This document shows positions 1 through 6,294 of a stretch of DNA of 58,290 nt, piece by piece. The notes below the pieces were generated by a model. The model was not told the origin of the DNA and did no database searches. It saw only the letters and a list, made by a program, of their open reading frames with translations. Position 1 is the first letter of the stretch; each line of letters starts with the position of its first letter. The DNA is from Peptococcaceae bacterium. Its GTDB lineage: Bacteria > Bacillota > Peptococcia > Peptococcales > Peptococcaceae. The DNA lies in NCBI GenBank assembly GCA_900759105.1, contig CAAETY010000010.1, positions 1 through 58,290 of the forward strand, read 5' to 3'. The position numbers and the translations under genes are program-made.

Positions 1-452
1 AGGGAGTAGCCACTGTCATCACCAAAGGTATCTCCGGCGGCAAGGTTAATGTCTGCGTAGTTTACTTCTTTTACATAAGAGCCGCCGCCAAAATCGAACT
101 GCCCCTCTATTTTGACAGGTAAATTGTTGCTGTCCCACGCCACAAAAGCAACAACGGCATTTTTAATATCTTCCGTTGTATTGTTTTGCAAAATCGCTTG
201 GAGCATATCGGGATATAGAGATTTATATTGTTCATCCTGTACGACATATTTTGTTTTAATAACGGCCAACGGCTGTGAAGTGAGTAAGTTTTCAAAATCT
301 GTTACGCTCATTACCTGTTCTGCTGGTTCTTTGTGATTTGCTGGGTCGGCGTTCCCGCTGGAACTTGCACCATTGTTTGGGGCAGAGCAGCCGGAAAGAA
401 TCATCAATACAACGGCTAAAAAAACACTTATCCCCGGAATATGTCTTTTCAT
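1..452 (-). CDS. Lipoprotein, DUF5780-type, C-terminus cut off by the window edge
   Basis: The first ~150 codons of a secreted lipoprotein are visible; the gene runs off the left edge. The start has a basic N-terminus, a hydrophobic stretch and a lipobox (L-S-G-C, Cys at about residue 22), followed by a low-complexity Asn/Ser/Gly linker. The rest, with the motif around YPDMLQAI and AVVAFVAWDSNNLPVK, resembles the DUF5780 domain found on surface lipoproteins of Firmicutes. A GGAGG-like site precedes the ATG. Lipid anchoring on the outer face of a membrane follows from the lipobox; the role is unknown. It lies outside the prophage, in the conjugative-element-like debris. The family call is from memory of the motif, not a search. 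Confidence 0.7.
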   Translation of the reverse strand, partial: MKRHIPGISVFLAVVLMILSGCSAPNNGASSSGNADPANHKEPAEQVMSVTDFENLLTSQPLAVIKTKYVVQDEQYKSLYPDMLQAILQNNTTEDIKNAVVAFVAWDSNNLPVKIEGQFDFGGGSYVKEVNYADINLAAGDTFGDDSGYS

Positions 453-589
453 CTTCATTCCTCCCTCATCATTGTAAAAGAATAGTCATAATCGCACTCG
501 TTTATATATAACATAAAATGTAACATAAATAATAACATATCAATCGCCATATTTCAATCATAAAATCATGTTATGAGGTGGATGATTGT

Positions 590-808
590 ATGGATGATGA
601 AAGATTAGTCATATCCCCAAAGCGTGCAAAAGGGGAAGATGGCTTCAAAACTTTTTCGATACGGATAAGAAAAGATTTGGTTGAAAAAATCAACGATATT
701 TCCGCACAAACAGGTTATAGCCGCAATGAGTTGATTGGCAGGTTTTTGGAATATGCGGTTGAGCGTTGCATAATAGCCGAAAATAAACAAGAGGAGCAAA
801 AAGACTAA
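590..808 (+). CDS. Ribbon-helix-helix (CopG/Arc-like) DNA-binding protein
   Basis: This is a 72-residue basic-acidic protein. Its middle (FSIRIRKDLVEKINDISAQT, then RNELI) fits a beta strand followed by two helices, as in RHH repressors; such small RHH proteins are common in conjugative elements. I chose ATG 590 because the AGGTGG site at 575-580 is 9 nt upstream of it; a GTG at 578 overlaps that site. The stop codon lies in the loop of an 18-bp hairpin. It faces a convergent small membrane-protein gene. The target is unknown. Confidence 0.75.
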   Translation: MDDERLVISPKRAKGEDGFKTFSIRIRKDLVEKINDISAQTGYSRNELIGRFLEYAVERCIIAENKQEEQKD

Positions 809-829
809 GTCGTCTTTTTGCTCCTCTTG
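788..829. terminator. Perfect 18-bp hairpin between convergent genes
   Basis: The arms at 788-805 and 812-829 are perfectly complementary, with a 6-nt loop that holds the TAA of the RHH gene. A run of five T/A lies inside each arm. It sits between convergent genes and could end transcription from both sides, although no long U-run follows. Confidence 0.6.
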
Positions 830-872
830 ATCGCTGTTATTGAATGCAATCTTGATACGCTCCATTCATTAT

Positions 873-1061
873 TTAATACATAAGGGTAATAACTATGGAA
901 ATTATAGCAGCAATTAGCGAGAATATTGATACTGTAAGCGCCCATTTCGCAACTTTTGATGAATTTCTCAATTCTTCAATCTGTGTTTCAAGATATATTG
1001 CATCGTCTGATCTGTGTGCAGCATTCCGTAGTTCTTTTGCCTGTTCTTTTGACATTCTCAT
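873..1061 (-). CDS. Small coiled-coil and single-membrane-segment protein
   Basis: This 62-residue protein has a charged, helical N-terminal half (KEQAKELRNAAHRSDDAIYL) and a C-terminal hydrophobic segment from about residue 40 to the end. It would sit in the cytoplasmic membrane with the N-terminal helix in the cytoplasm. A GGAGGGG site lies 5 nt before the ATG, which supports it as a real gene. The preceding minus-strand reading frame (a gene fragment) stops 2 nt upstream, so it was probably the next gene of an operon. I do not recognise a family. Confidence 0.6.
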   Translation of the reverse strand: MRMSKEQAKELRNAAHRSDDAIYLETQIEELRNSSKVAKWALTVSIFSLIAAIISIVITLMY

Positions 1062-1063
1062 TT

Positions 1064-1213
1064 TTACCCCTCCGTTCCCTGCATAAACAGCTTCATCAGC
1101 GTTTCCACGATTTTTGACTGCTTTTTATCCATACCCGTCCGTTGAGATACCGCTGCCGCCACCGCAGAGGCGATTTCATCCTTGGTGGGTTTTCGCCCTA
1201 CCTCATAACCAAG
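1064..1213 (-). pseudogene. C-terminal remnant of an unrecognised mobile-element gene
   Basis: On the minus strand about 47 codons read as natural protein (GRKPTKDEIASAVAAAV and on to a C-terminal TLMKLFMQGTEG) and end in TAA just before the small membrane-protein gene. There is no start codon upstream with a ribosome site, and the protein-like reading fades at about 1213, where a plus-strand gene fragment begins. I take it as the 3' end of a gene cut by a deletion or rearrangement. I cannot name the parent gene. Confidence 0.45.
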
Positions 1214-1221
1214 GCAAGAGA

Positions 1222-1497
1222 ATGAATGATGGAAGATTAAAAGAGAGATTAGCTGAAAAATACCCAGAGGTTAAATCTGTTTATGAAAAGTGTTCGGGGT
1301 TTATCCATCTATCGGATATCGCATTTTATCAGACTGTTAATAGAATGGATCAAGATGGTATTAGCTTAAGCGTGGGTGATGAACTTCCAGCCCGATATAA
1401 TGATACGCTTATCTCTCTCGCTCAAGCGTATTTGCATTTTTGCAAAATATTTGTTGAATTGTTGCTTCCCGTTGCGGAGGCAAAAAAAACAATTTGA
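1222..1497 (+). CDS. Hypothetical protein, probably a truncated gene
   Basis: This 91-residue reading frame (start taken at ATG 1222) is helical throughout, with the stretch KCSGFIHLSDIAF and an HFCKIFVELLLPVAEAK tail. Composition looks natural, but there is no good ribosome site and the sequence upstream belongs to a gene fragment on the opposite strand. It is most likely the C-terminal part of a longer, now broken gene. No function can be assigned. The remaining ~90 bases to the recombinase hold a terminator. Confidence 0.4.
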   Translation: MNDGRLKERLAEKYPEVKSVYEKCSGFIHLSDIAFYQTVNRMDQDGISLSVGDELPARYNDTLISLAQAYLHFCKIFVELLLPVAEAKKTI

Positions 1498-1539
1498 GGA
1501 CATGCTCGAAAAACGGGATTGGCAAGAACGATAAAAACC

Positions 1540-1571
1540 GAGGGTCAAGGTACAATGCCTTGACCCTCGGT
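1540..1571. terminator. Intrinsic terminator downstream of recombinase and of the fragment gene
   Basis: A GC-rich inverted repeat, CGAGGGTCAAGG and its complement CCTTGACCCTCG, encloses a short loop and is followed on the plus strand by TTTCTGTTTT. On the minus strand it lies ~15 nt past the recombinase stop and has a weaker U-run. Confidence 0.7.
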
Positions 1572-1584
1572 TTCTGTTTTGACA

Positions 1585-3210
1585 CTACAGCCACACCAAT
1601 ACGGCGAAACCGCCTTTAAAATAATAGGTGTTCGTGTAATGTCCATTTAGTGGAGCTGAAAGACTACATATAGAATCCCCGGAAAATATTGTTACGTAGG
1701 ATTCGGGGATTTTTGTTTTGATAACGATTTTGTCGCCGTCTTGGTCATTGTCGTAGACTAGGACTTCATCGACGAATTTATTAATGATTTCTTTTTGATG
1801 GGGACGTGTTTTGGAACGGATGTCGCGGTATTGTTTGATGTAGTCGTCGAGGGCTACGTCATCGAAGGATGCGGTCATTTGTTGGCGAGCTTTGAGTTGT
1901 TCGATTTGCGCTTCAAGTTGCTGTTTCTTTTTGTCTAGGGCTTCGATTTGGTCTTTAATGACCAAGGCGTTGATGCCGGCGGTGATTGCTTCGATGAGCT
2001 TGTCTAGTTTTTGTTCTGTGTCGCGAAGTTCTTTGTTAAGTGATGGCAGTGAAGATGGGGAGTCTGCTGCCATACGGTTTAATTCAATGACAATTTTTTC
2101 TTTGACGCGTTCCATGGCTTCGTCAGAGAGGATGTGTTGTTCGATGTAGTTGATGACAATGTTTTCGACAAAGTCTCGGTTAATGCCTCGCATTTTGCAG
2201 TTGGTTGCCTTGCGTTTACGGCCATTACATTCGTAGGTAATGCGGAGTGTTTTGTTGCGGCCGTCTTTTCGTCTGCTGCCGACCATTGCAGCGCCACAGT
2301 TGCCACATTTGATGAGTCCTTGCAATAAATATACTTCTTTGGCTGCTCTTGCGCGTTTGGCGCCCATATTGCTTCGTCGTTTCAAAATAACTTGCACCTC
2401 CTCGAAGGTTCGGTTGTCAATAATTGCAGGGATGCCGTGAGGAATACGGATGATCTCGTCGTCCGGACGAGATTCGTTTGTACGTTTGCCGCCTTTTGGC
2501 TGTGGTTTTGTCCGGTTATATACGTAGGTACCACAGTATTTTTCATTGTGCAGCATCGTGTTGATGGTGGTTGTTGCGAATGAACGGCCGGAGCGTGTGG
2601 TGAATCCACGGTCGGCGAGTGTTGCTTTTATTTCTGCCATAGTGTAGCCTTCGCCGGTTAAGCGAAAAATCATGCGCACGGCTTCGGCTTCGTATTCGTT
2701 GATGGCATAGGTGCCATCTTTATTGACCATGAGGCCATAGGGTGGCTGGCCGCCGTTGTGTTTGCATTGAAGCGCGGTTTCGTGCTTGCCTTTTAAGACT
2801 TCGCGGGCGAGGTTTTTTGAATAGTATTCACTCATCCCTTCGAGTAGGGATTCCAAGATGACCGATTCCGGACTATCGTCCAAACGTTCCAACACGGATT
2901 CGACATGAACACCGTTGTCTTTGAGCTGCTTTTTGTAAATTGCGCTGTCGTACCGGTTGCGGGAGAAGCGGTCAAGTTTGTGGACGATAACGGCCGACCA
3001 ATCGCCGGAAGCGGAGTCTTTAATCATCTGTTGGAAGGCGGGACGGTCGTCGGTGGTTGCGGACCGTGCTTCGTCAACATAGGTGTCGAGTAGTATGTAG
3101 TCGTGTTGTTGGCAATATTGCCGGATGGCACGAAGCTGTGCATCGATGGATTCTTCGCGTTGGTTGTCGGAAGAAAATCGCGCATAGGCGACAACGTATG
3201 TTAATGCCAT
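1585..3210 (-). CDS. Large serine recombinase (prophage integrase)
   Basis: This is a 541-residue site-specific recombinase that would integrate and excise the element. The N-terminal resolvase domain (residues ~5-150) has AYARFSSDNQ with the probable catalytic Ser at 14, and KLDRFSRNRYD. A recombinase domain follows (~165-280). The zinc ribbon has CGNCGAAM near 315 and later Cys residues, and a coiled-coil spans ~390-450. The start at ATG 3210 has AAAGGAGGT 8 nt upstream; an in-frame extension to 3282 is rejected. Position next to the repressor gene is typical of Firmicute prophages, but a conjugative-element origin cannot be excluded because mobile-element debris lies just to the left. The last ~20 codons may lie across an attachment site. 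Confidence 0.93.
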   Translation of the reverse strand: MALTYVVAYARFSSDNQREESIDAQLRAIRQYCQQHDYILLDTYVDEARSATTDDRPAFQQMIKDSASGDWSAVIVHKLDRFSRNRYDSAIYKKQLKDNGVHVESVLERLDDSPESVILESLLEGMSEYYSKNLAREVLKGKHETALQCKHNGGQPPYGLMVNKDGTYAINEYEAEAVRMIFRLTGEGYTMAEIKATLADRGFTTRSGRSFATTTINTMLHNEKYCGTYVYNRTKPQPKGGKRTNESRPDDEIIRIPHGIPAIIDNRTFEEVQVILKRRSNMGAKRARAAKEVYLLQGLIKCGNCGAAMVGSRRKDGRNKTLRITYECNGRKRKATNCKMRGINRDFVENIVINYIEQHILSDEAMERVKEKIVIELNRMAADSPSSLPSLNKELRDTEQKLDKLIEAITAGINALVIKDQIEALDKKKQQLEAQIEQLKARQQMTASFDDVALDDYIKQYRDIRSKTRPHQKEIINKFVDEVLVYDNDQDGDKIVIKTKIPESYVTIFSGDSICSLSAPLNGHYTNTYYFKGGFAVLVWL

Positions 3211-3242
3211 AATAATAACCTCCTTTTGGGGTATACCAAAAC

Positions 3243-3290
3243 AAGAGGTTGTGATATAATACGATTGCGTTAAGGTTATCACAACCTCTT
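3243..3290. promoter_or_regulatory. Perfect 14-bp inverted repeat around overlapping divergent promoters
   Basis: The arms 3243-3256 (AAGAGGTTGTGATA) and 3277-3290 are perfectly complementary, with a 20-bp spacer. On the minus strand TTGTGA (3279-3284) and TATTAT (3256-3261) with 17-bp spacing form a promoter for the recombinase. On the plus strand TGATATAAT (3252-3260) is an extended -10. The arrangement could be an operator or part of an attachment site. Confidence 0.55.
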
Positions 3291-3333
3291 ATGAGAACTC
3301 ACCGACAGCAATTGGTGGGTTCTTTTTTTGTTA
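3267..3333 (+). ncRNA. Candidate small RNA divergent from the recombinase
   Basis: An extended -10 on the plus strand at 3252-3260 would start a transcript near 3267. About 30 nt later there is a terminator hairpin (GAACTCACC paired with GGTGGGTTC, 3294-3322) followed by seven T. The result would be a ~65-nt RNA with no reading frame. It is an inference from promoter plus terminator only; there is no clear -35. Confidence 0.35.
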
Positions 3334-3444
3334 TCCACAATTAGAAAGATAAAAGGTACCACGAAAACAATTTGATAAAATAAGGGCATAAAAATTGACT
3401 TTCATGGCAGACGACACTTTTATAGTCATGACAGAATGCCGGCT

Positions 3445-3672
3445 TTAGTCTTTTATGATAAAAATACAAAATTTTATTATGGGAGTAAGTACAAAGGCGA
3501 ACATCCTAGCAATGTAACGATGAAAGATAAAAAAGACTGCACCGGAGATGCTAAGCAAATAGAACTCAAATTCGTAAGAAGGTTCTAAAAAAAGGAAAAA
3601 TGCATTAAAAAAACTGAACATGCCAAACAAAACAAAGAAAATAGAAAAACCTTTATATAATTTCTTTTCCAT
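3445..3672 (-). CDS. Small hydrophobic membrane protein of the lysogeny module
   Basis: This 75-residue protein has three hydrophobic stretches (about residues 6-27, 33-50 and 57-75) separated by few charges and would be an integral membrane protein. ATG 3672 is preceded by GGAGG at a 9-nt spacing; a longer frame to 3711 runs through a hairpin and is not chosen. It lies between integrase and repressor, the usual place for superinfection-exclusion proteins in Gram-positive phages. That role is an inference from position and topology only. Confidence 0.6.
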   Translation of the reverse strand: MEKKLYKGFSIFFVLFGMFSFFNAFFLFLEPSYEFEFYLLSISGAVFFIFHRYIARMFAFVLTPIIKFCIFIIKD

Positions 3673-3692
3673 TTCACACAACCTCCAATCAG

Positions 3693-3726
3693 AACGCCTG
3701 GGCTTGCGCATTGCCTAGGCGTTTTT
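3693..3726 (+). terminator. Hairpin with T-run between repressor and membrane-protein gene
   Basis: AACGCCTGGGC pairs with GCCTAGGCGTT (one G-U) and is followed by TTTTTT on the plus strand. It ends exactly at the repressor stop. It would stop plus-strand read-through into the repressor; on the minus strand it lacks a U-run. Confidence 0.55.
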
Positions 3727-4415
3727 TAGTTAATGTCAAATTGGCATGATACTGCCTTGCCAAGGATACGGATGTTGTTGAGGTCCAGTCCTTCGTAACG
3801 CAGCGGCTTATACATCGGATTCTCTGGGTAGAGGGTGAGGATGCCGGCGTCTTGGTCGTAGGAAACGCGCTTTAAGGTGGCCTCGTCTTCGACCAGGACC
3901 GCAGCAATCTCACCATTTTCAACCATGTCTTGTTTGTGAATGAAAATGATGTCGCCGTCAAAAATACGTGCGCCGGTCATCGAGTCTCCCTTGGCGCGGA
4001 TACAAAAATCTGCGTTGATGTCTGCGCCAACTTCGACGAATCCTTGCCAGTCTTCTTCCGCATAGATCGGTTCGCCGCATGCAATGTTGCCAAGCATGGG
4101 AAGGCGCTTTTTGGCGACGGGAAGAACGTTGGAAGGAAGCGCGGAAAGACGGTCAAAGTCCTCGCGATTTTGCGGAACGTTGTATCCCATCAACCAAACC
4201 TCGCTAACATCGAGAGCCAATCCTAAAATGGTCAGTTTGTCTTGCTTTGGCTCAGTGATACCGCGAACGTATTGACTAATATCGTTTTTTGAAACTGGGA
4301 TGCTGTATTTTTTGCAAAATGGCTGACATGCTTCTACTATGTCGGCTTGGCGAATGCCGCGAGAAAGCATTATCTCGTGCAATCTATCCGATGTAGTTGC
4401 TTTTCTTTCAGACAT
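3726..4415 (-). CDS. CI-like repressor, XRE HTH plus S24 peptidase domain
   Basis: This 229-residue lysogeny repressor has an N-terminal HTH (residues ~8-75, with GIRQADIVEAC and NDISQYVRG) and a C-terminal LexA/S24 fold. The site that would be cut is the Cys-Gly-Glu segment (NIACGEPIY, ~120). The catalytic Ser lies in KGDSMTG (~148) and the Lys in ATLKRV (~185). RecA-stimulated self-cleavage is the family norm and implies induction by DNA damage. ATG 4415 has AAGGAGGTGA upstream. Its promoter (-35 at 4476-4481, -10 at 4453-4458, minus strand) overlaps one operator copy, so it probably regulates itself. Confidence 0.92.
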   Translation of the reverse strand: MSERKATTSDRLHEIMLSRGIRQADIVEACQPFCKKYSIPVSKNDISQYVRGITEPKQDKLTILGLALDVSEVWLMGYNVPQNREDFDRLSALPSNVLPVAKKRLPMLGNIACGEPIYAEEDWQGFVEVGADINADFCIRAKGDSMTGARIFDGDIIFIHKQDMVENGEIAAVLVEDEATLKRVSYDQDAGILTLYPENPMYKPLRYEGLDLNNIRILGKAVSCQFDIN

Positions 4416-4452
4416 ATAAGTCACCTCCTTAGTTAGTTGTGTTGTCAGACTT

Positions 4453-4481
4453 ATTATATCGTAAATGATACAAAAGTACAA
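4453..4481 (-). promoter_or_regulatory. Repressor promoter
   Basis: On the minus strand TTGTAC (4476-4481) and TATAAT (4453-4458) are 17 bp apart. The -35 lies inside the left operator. Confidence 0.7.
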
Positions 4482-4492
4482 CAGAACTGTAC
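4476..4492. promoter_or_regulatory. Operator copy 1 (imperfect)
   Basis: GTACAACAGAACTGTAC matches the consensus of the two perfect copies (GTACAGT-AAA-ACTGTAC) in 5 of 7 left-arm positions and in all 7 right-arm positions. It overlaps the repressor -35. Confidence 0.65.
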
Positions 4493-4520
4493 GAAAATAA
4501 CAAAGAAATGTATTTTTGTA

Positions 4521-4549
4521 TTGTCAGAACACAAAAGCTGTGGTACAGT
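4521..4549 (+). promoter_or_regulatory. Early (Cro-side) promoter
   Basis: TTGTCA (4521-4526) and TACAGT (4544-4549) are 17 bp apart and face the DUF739 gene. The -10 is inside operator copy 2, so bound protein would block it. Confidence 0.6.
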
Positions 4550-4559
4550 AAAACTGTAC
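4543..4559. promoter_or_regulatory. Operator copy 2 (perfect palindrome)
   Basis: GTACAGTAAAACTGTAC has 7-bp arms and a 3-bp spacer and is identical to copy 3. Confidence 0.75.
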
Positions 4560-4594
4560 TAAAAAGAAAATAGCTTAAGATTGGAGGCGGGAAT

Positions 4595-4822
4595 ATGGAA
4601 AAACTCGAATATGATTATTCAAAACTAAACGGCCGCATTGTTGAAAAATGTGGTACAAAAAAGAACTTTGCCTCAAAGATGGGGCTTACAGAACGCAGCG
4701 TGTCGCTAAAATTGAATAATAAGCGTCCGTTCAACCAAGAGGACATCGACCGATCACTGGGAGTGTTAAGTATCCTTCCAGAGGAAATTGGTGTTTATTA
4801 TTTTACAAAAAAGGTACAGTAA
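4595..4822 (+). CDS. DUF739 Cro-like regulator
   Basis: This 75-residue protein opens with YDYSKLNGRIVEKCG, the hallmark of the DUF739 family of phage Cro-like HTH proteins. KKNFASKMGLTERSVSLKLNNK (in two pieces: helix 2 and recognition helix) is the HTH at about residues 22-45. GGAGGCGGG precedes the ATG. It is divergent from the repressor and is the first early gene, so it most likely represses the repressor promoter. Its last codons run into operator copy 3. Confidence 0.85.
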   Translation: MEKLEYDYSKLNGRIVEKCGTKKNFASKMGLTERSVSLKLNNKRPFNQEDIDRSLGVLSILPEEIGVYYFTKKVQ

Positions 4823-4830
4823 AACTGTAC
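4814..4830. promoter_or_regulatory. Operator copy 3, across the end of the Cro-like gene
   Basis: It is identical to copy 2 and covers the last three codons and stop of the Cro-like gene. It could block read-through or a promoter for the next gene. Confidence 0.7.
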
Positions 4831-4893
4831 AAAAAACAAGGCGGTGTGTGCGGCAATGGTGATTGTAGCACAAAGAAAATAGGAGGCAAGGAA

Positions 4894-5112
4894 ATGGCAG
4901 CGTTTTGGATTGGATTCGCCATTACATTGCTGTATGAAGCGGTGCTGGCTTACAGCGCGTATATCATTTACTACTACGGCCGGCGTTTGGCCATCTCGTT
5001 GCGGGTGTATTGGCTCGGCATTGGTCAGTTTATATGGGACAGCGTGATGGTCGGTATGGGGATGTGGCTGATGGTATTAACAATAATCGGCCTGATGGAC
5101 ATTTTATTTTAA
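4894..5112 (+). CDS. Small membrane protein, early region
   Basis: This 72-residue protein has hydrophobic stretches at about residues 3-25 and 38-70 with a GRRLAIS loop between, so two membrane passes are likely. ATG 4894 has AGGAGG 9 nt upstream; an upstream in-frame start at 4846 reads through charged, Cys-rich sequence and is not used. No family is recognised. The following gene starts 12 nt later. Confidence 0.6.
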   Translation: MAAFWIGFAITLLYEAVLAYSAYIIYYYGRRLAISLRVYWLGIGQFIWDSVMVGMGMWLMVLTIIGLMDILF

Positions 5113-5173
5113 GGAGGAAGGGCAATGGCAAAGAAACAACGGCAGTTTGAAGTTGAGGTTCGTGTGGAAGCGG
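5102..5173 (+). repeat. 72-bp direct repeat, copy 1
   Basis: It covers the ribosome site and first codons of the gene at 5125. Copy 2 lies exactly 540 bp downstream with four substitutions. Confidence 0.9.
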
Positions 5174-5355
5174 CTTTAGTAACTTTATCAATGAAAGAAA
5201 AGAAAGCACATCCGACTTTTCTTTGCAATGCGGACGACGCAGAGTTGCTGATTGAATTATTAAATGCACCGGACGTGAAAGAAAAAATACGCTATCTGGA
5301 CTGTAAGAAGGTGAGTCCAGATAGCGCAGAAGCGGCATTGCGTTATTTGTTGTAA
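5125..5355 (+). CDS. Hypothetical early protein A, shares its start region with the gene at 5665
   Basis: This 76-residue, soluble, mixed alpha/beta protein starts MAKKQRQFEVEV. Its ribosome site and first 16 codons are repeated almost exactly (68 of 72 bases) at 5642-5713 in front of a different gene. Its 3' part contains the terminator of the convergent gene and overlaps that gene by 13 nt. No function is known. Confidence 0.55.
   Translation: MAKKQRQFEVEVRVEAALVTLSMKEKKAHPTFLCNADDAELLIELLNAPDVKEKIRYLDCKKVSPDSAEAALRYLL
5281..5326 (-). terminator. Terminator of the minus-strand gene, inside a plus-strand gene
   Basis: Arms 5290-5302 and 5314-5326 form a perfect 13-bp stem with an 11-nt loop. 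On the minus strand TATTTTTTC follows. It lies 17 nt past the stop of the gene at 5343-5603. Confidence 0.75.
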
Positions 5356-5603
5356 GGAGAATCAAGGAAATATTTAGAAGCAAGGATATAGATGTATTCA
5401 TCCTGCTCTCCGCGTTGTTCCCAGAATACGTATCTGTTTTCGTGCAGTTCGTTTAGGCAAGCTTCGAGTTCTATGCGAGAGAGGCCGAAGTGATCTTTGA
5501 TGTCAAAGTCTTTATCTTCTGTACGCGCGTAGTGTTCGTAGGCTGCTATGAGTATACGAAAGGCGTTTTCTGACAAGTTGTCGGGTTTGGTTAGTGGTTT
5601 CAA
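5343..5603 (-). CDS. Hypothetical winged-helix-like protein
   Basis: The protein of about 86 residues has an N-terminal helical half (NLSENAFRILIAAYEHYAR) and a part that reads like a recognition helix and wing (FGLSRIELEACLNELHENRYV followed by strands), so a winged-helix DNA-binding fold is possible. I place the start at TTG 5603, 8 nt after AAAGGAGG; a GTG at 5612 overlaps that site. It is convergent to the gene at 5125 and lies between the two copies of the 72-bp repeat, so it may have arrived with the duplication. Confidence 0.55.
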   Translation of the reverse strand: MKPLTKPDNLSENAFRILIAAYEHYARTEDKDFDIKDHFGLSRIELEACLNELHENRYVFWEQRGEQDEYIYILASKYFLDSPYNK

Positions 5604-5641
5604 TATAATCACCTCCTTTTGAGTTGATTATAGCATATTGG

Positions 5642-5713
5642 TTTTATTTTAAGGAGGAAGGGCAATGGCAAAGAAACAGCGGCAGTTTGAAGTCGAGGTT
5701 CGCGCGGAAGCGG
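5642..5713 (+). repeat. 72-bp direct repeat, copy 2
   Basis: Copy 2 of the start-region repeat; it provides the ribosome site and first 16 codons of the gene at 5665. Confidence 0.9.
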
Positions 5714-5826
5714 TACCGGATGAAGATATGACGCAGATGATTATCCGCGCATTGTTTGGCAAAGGGCCGGCGGAGGTTGCAAAAGACTTCCTCGACCAGC
5801 AGGCGGCAAAGGAGGTGGTTTCATGA
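5665..5826 (+). CDS. Hypothetical early protein B (53 residues)
   Basis: It starts with the same MAKKQRQFEVEVR as the gene at 5125, then diverges to a short helical tail (PDEDMTQMIIRALFGKG). Its TGA overlaps the ATG of the next gene. Its ribosome site AAGGAGGAAG is strong. The function is unknown; it could be the original continuation of the duplicated start. Confidence 0.55.
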   Translation: MAKKQRQFEVEVRAEAVPDEDMTQMIIRALFGKGPAEVAKDFLDQQAAKEVVS

Positions 5827-5921
5827 AAAAAGAAACGGATCGTGTGGGACTCGCGGCCATCGTGGTTGTGTTGGAGGCGCTCATCGAAGAACATCGTGCG
5901 AAAAAGGCAGAAGAAGCATGA
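5823..5921 (+). CDS. 32-residue peptide, translationally coupled
   Basis: The ATG overlaps the preceding TGA, the reading frame is MKKETDRVGLAAIVVVLEALIEEHRAKK (in part), and its TGA overlaps the next ATG. AAAGGAGGTGG lies 8 nt upstream. It would be a single amphipathic or short membrane-touching helix. The overlap chain on both sides supports translation; no function is known. Confidence 0.45.
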   Translation: MKKETDRVGLAAIVVVLEALIEEHRAKKAEEA

Positions 5922-6097
5922 AAAACTTCGAGGCATACATTGACCGCATCTTTCCATTGATTGGAGATTGCGGACTTTACAAATTAAGGGAAGGGAAGGC
6001 GAGCATGGCACATGATGGATGCAGTCATAACTGCAAGGCGTGCCAAGCGGTGTCTAAAAAGTGGTTGTTACAGGAGGCAGAGCAATGGAGAAAATGA
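5918..6097 (+). CDS. Small Cys-containing early protein
   Basis: This 59-residue protein has MAHDGCSHNCKACQA near its middle, a Cys pattern (C-x3-C-x2-C) with His that could hold zinc. It starts in an ATGA overlap with the previous peptide and ends in overlap with the next gene. An in-frame extension upstream to 5756 lacks support. It is not recognised. Confidence 0.5.
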   Translation: MKNFEAYIDRIFPLIGDCGLYKLREGKASMAHDGCSHNCKACQAVSKKWLLQEAEQWRK

Positions 6098-6294
6098 TTC
6101 GTCAAATGGCCAAGCGTCGGGATAACGTGTTTTTCAACGCCATCACGGTTGAGGTCATTATGGAACTGGTTGGCATTTTTACGGACAATATGGTCCTCGC
6201 AGAGGTGGCGGTGGTAGCGATGGGCACCACCCTAGCGCTTTGGCATATTTTCTTAGCCAGCGACAAACGCATGAGAAAGAAGGTGATGAGATGA
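6085..6294 (+). CDS. Small membrane protein, early region
   Basis: This 69-residue protein has a basic N-terminus and two hydrophobic segments (about 18-36 and 39-58) and ends in a basic tail. ATG 6085 follows AGGAGG by 8 nt. It overlaps the previous gene by 13 nt and the next by 4 nt. The function is unknown. Confidence 0.55.
   Translation: MEKMIRQMAKRRDNVFFNAITVEVIMELVGIFTDNMVLAEVAVVAMGTTLALWHIFLASDKRMRKKVMR

Noticed and set aside
605..865. Minus-strand frame opposite the RHH gene
   Set aside because: Shadow of the RHH gene and its hairpin; no ribosome site.
3211..3282. N-terminal extension of the recombinase
   Set aside because: It would cover the recombinase promoter and ribosome site; ATG 3210 has AAAGGAGGT at proper spacing.
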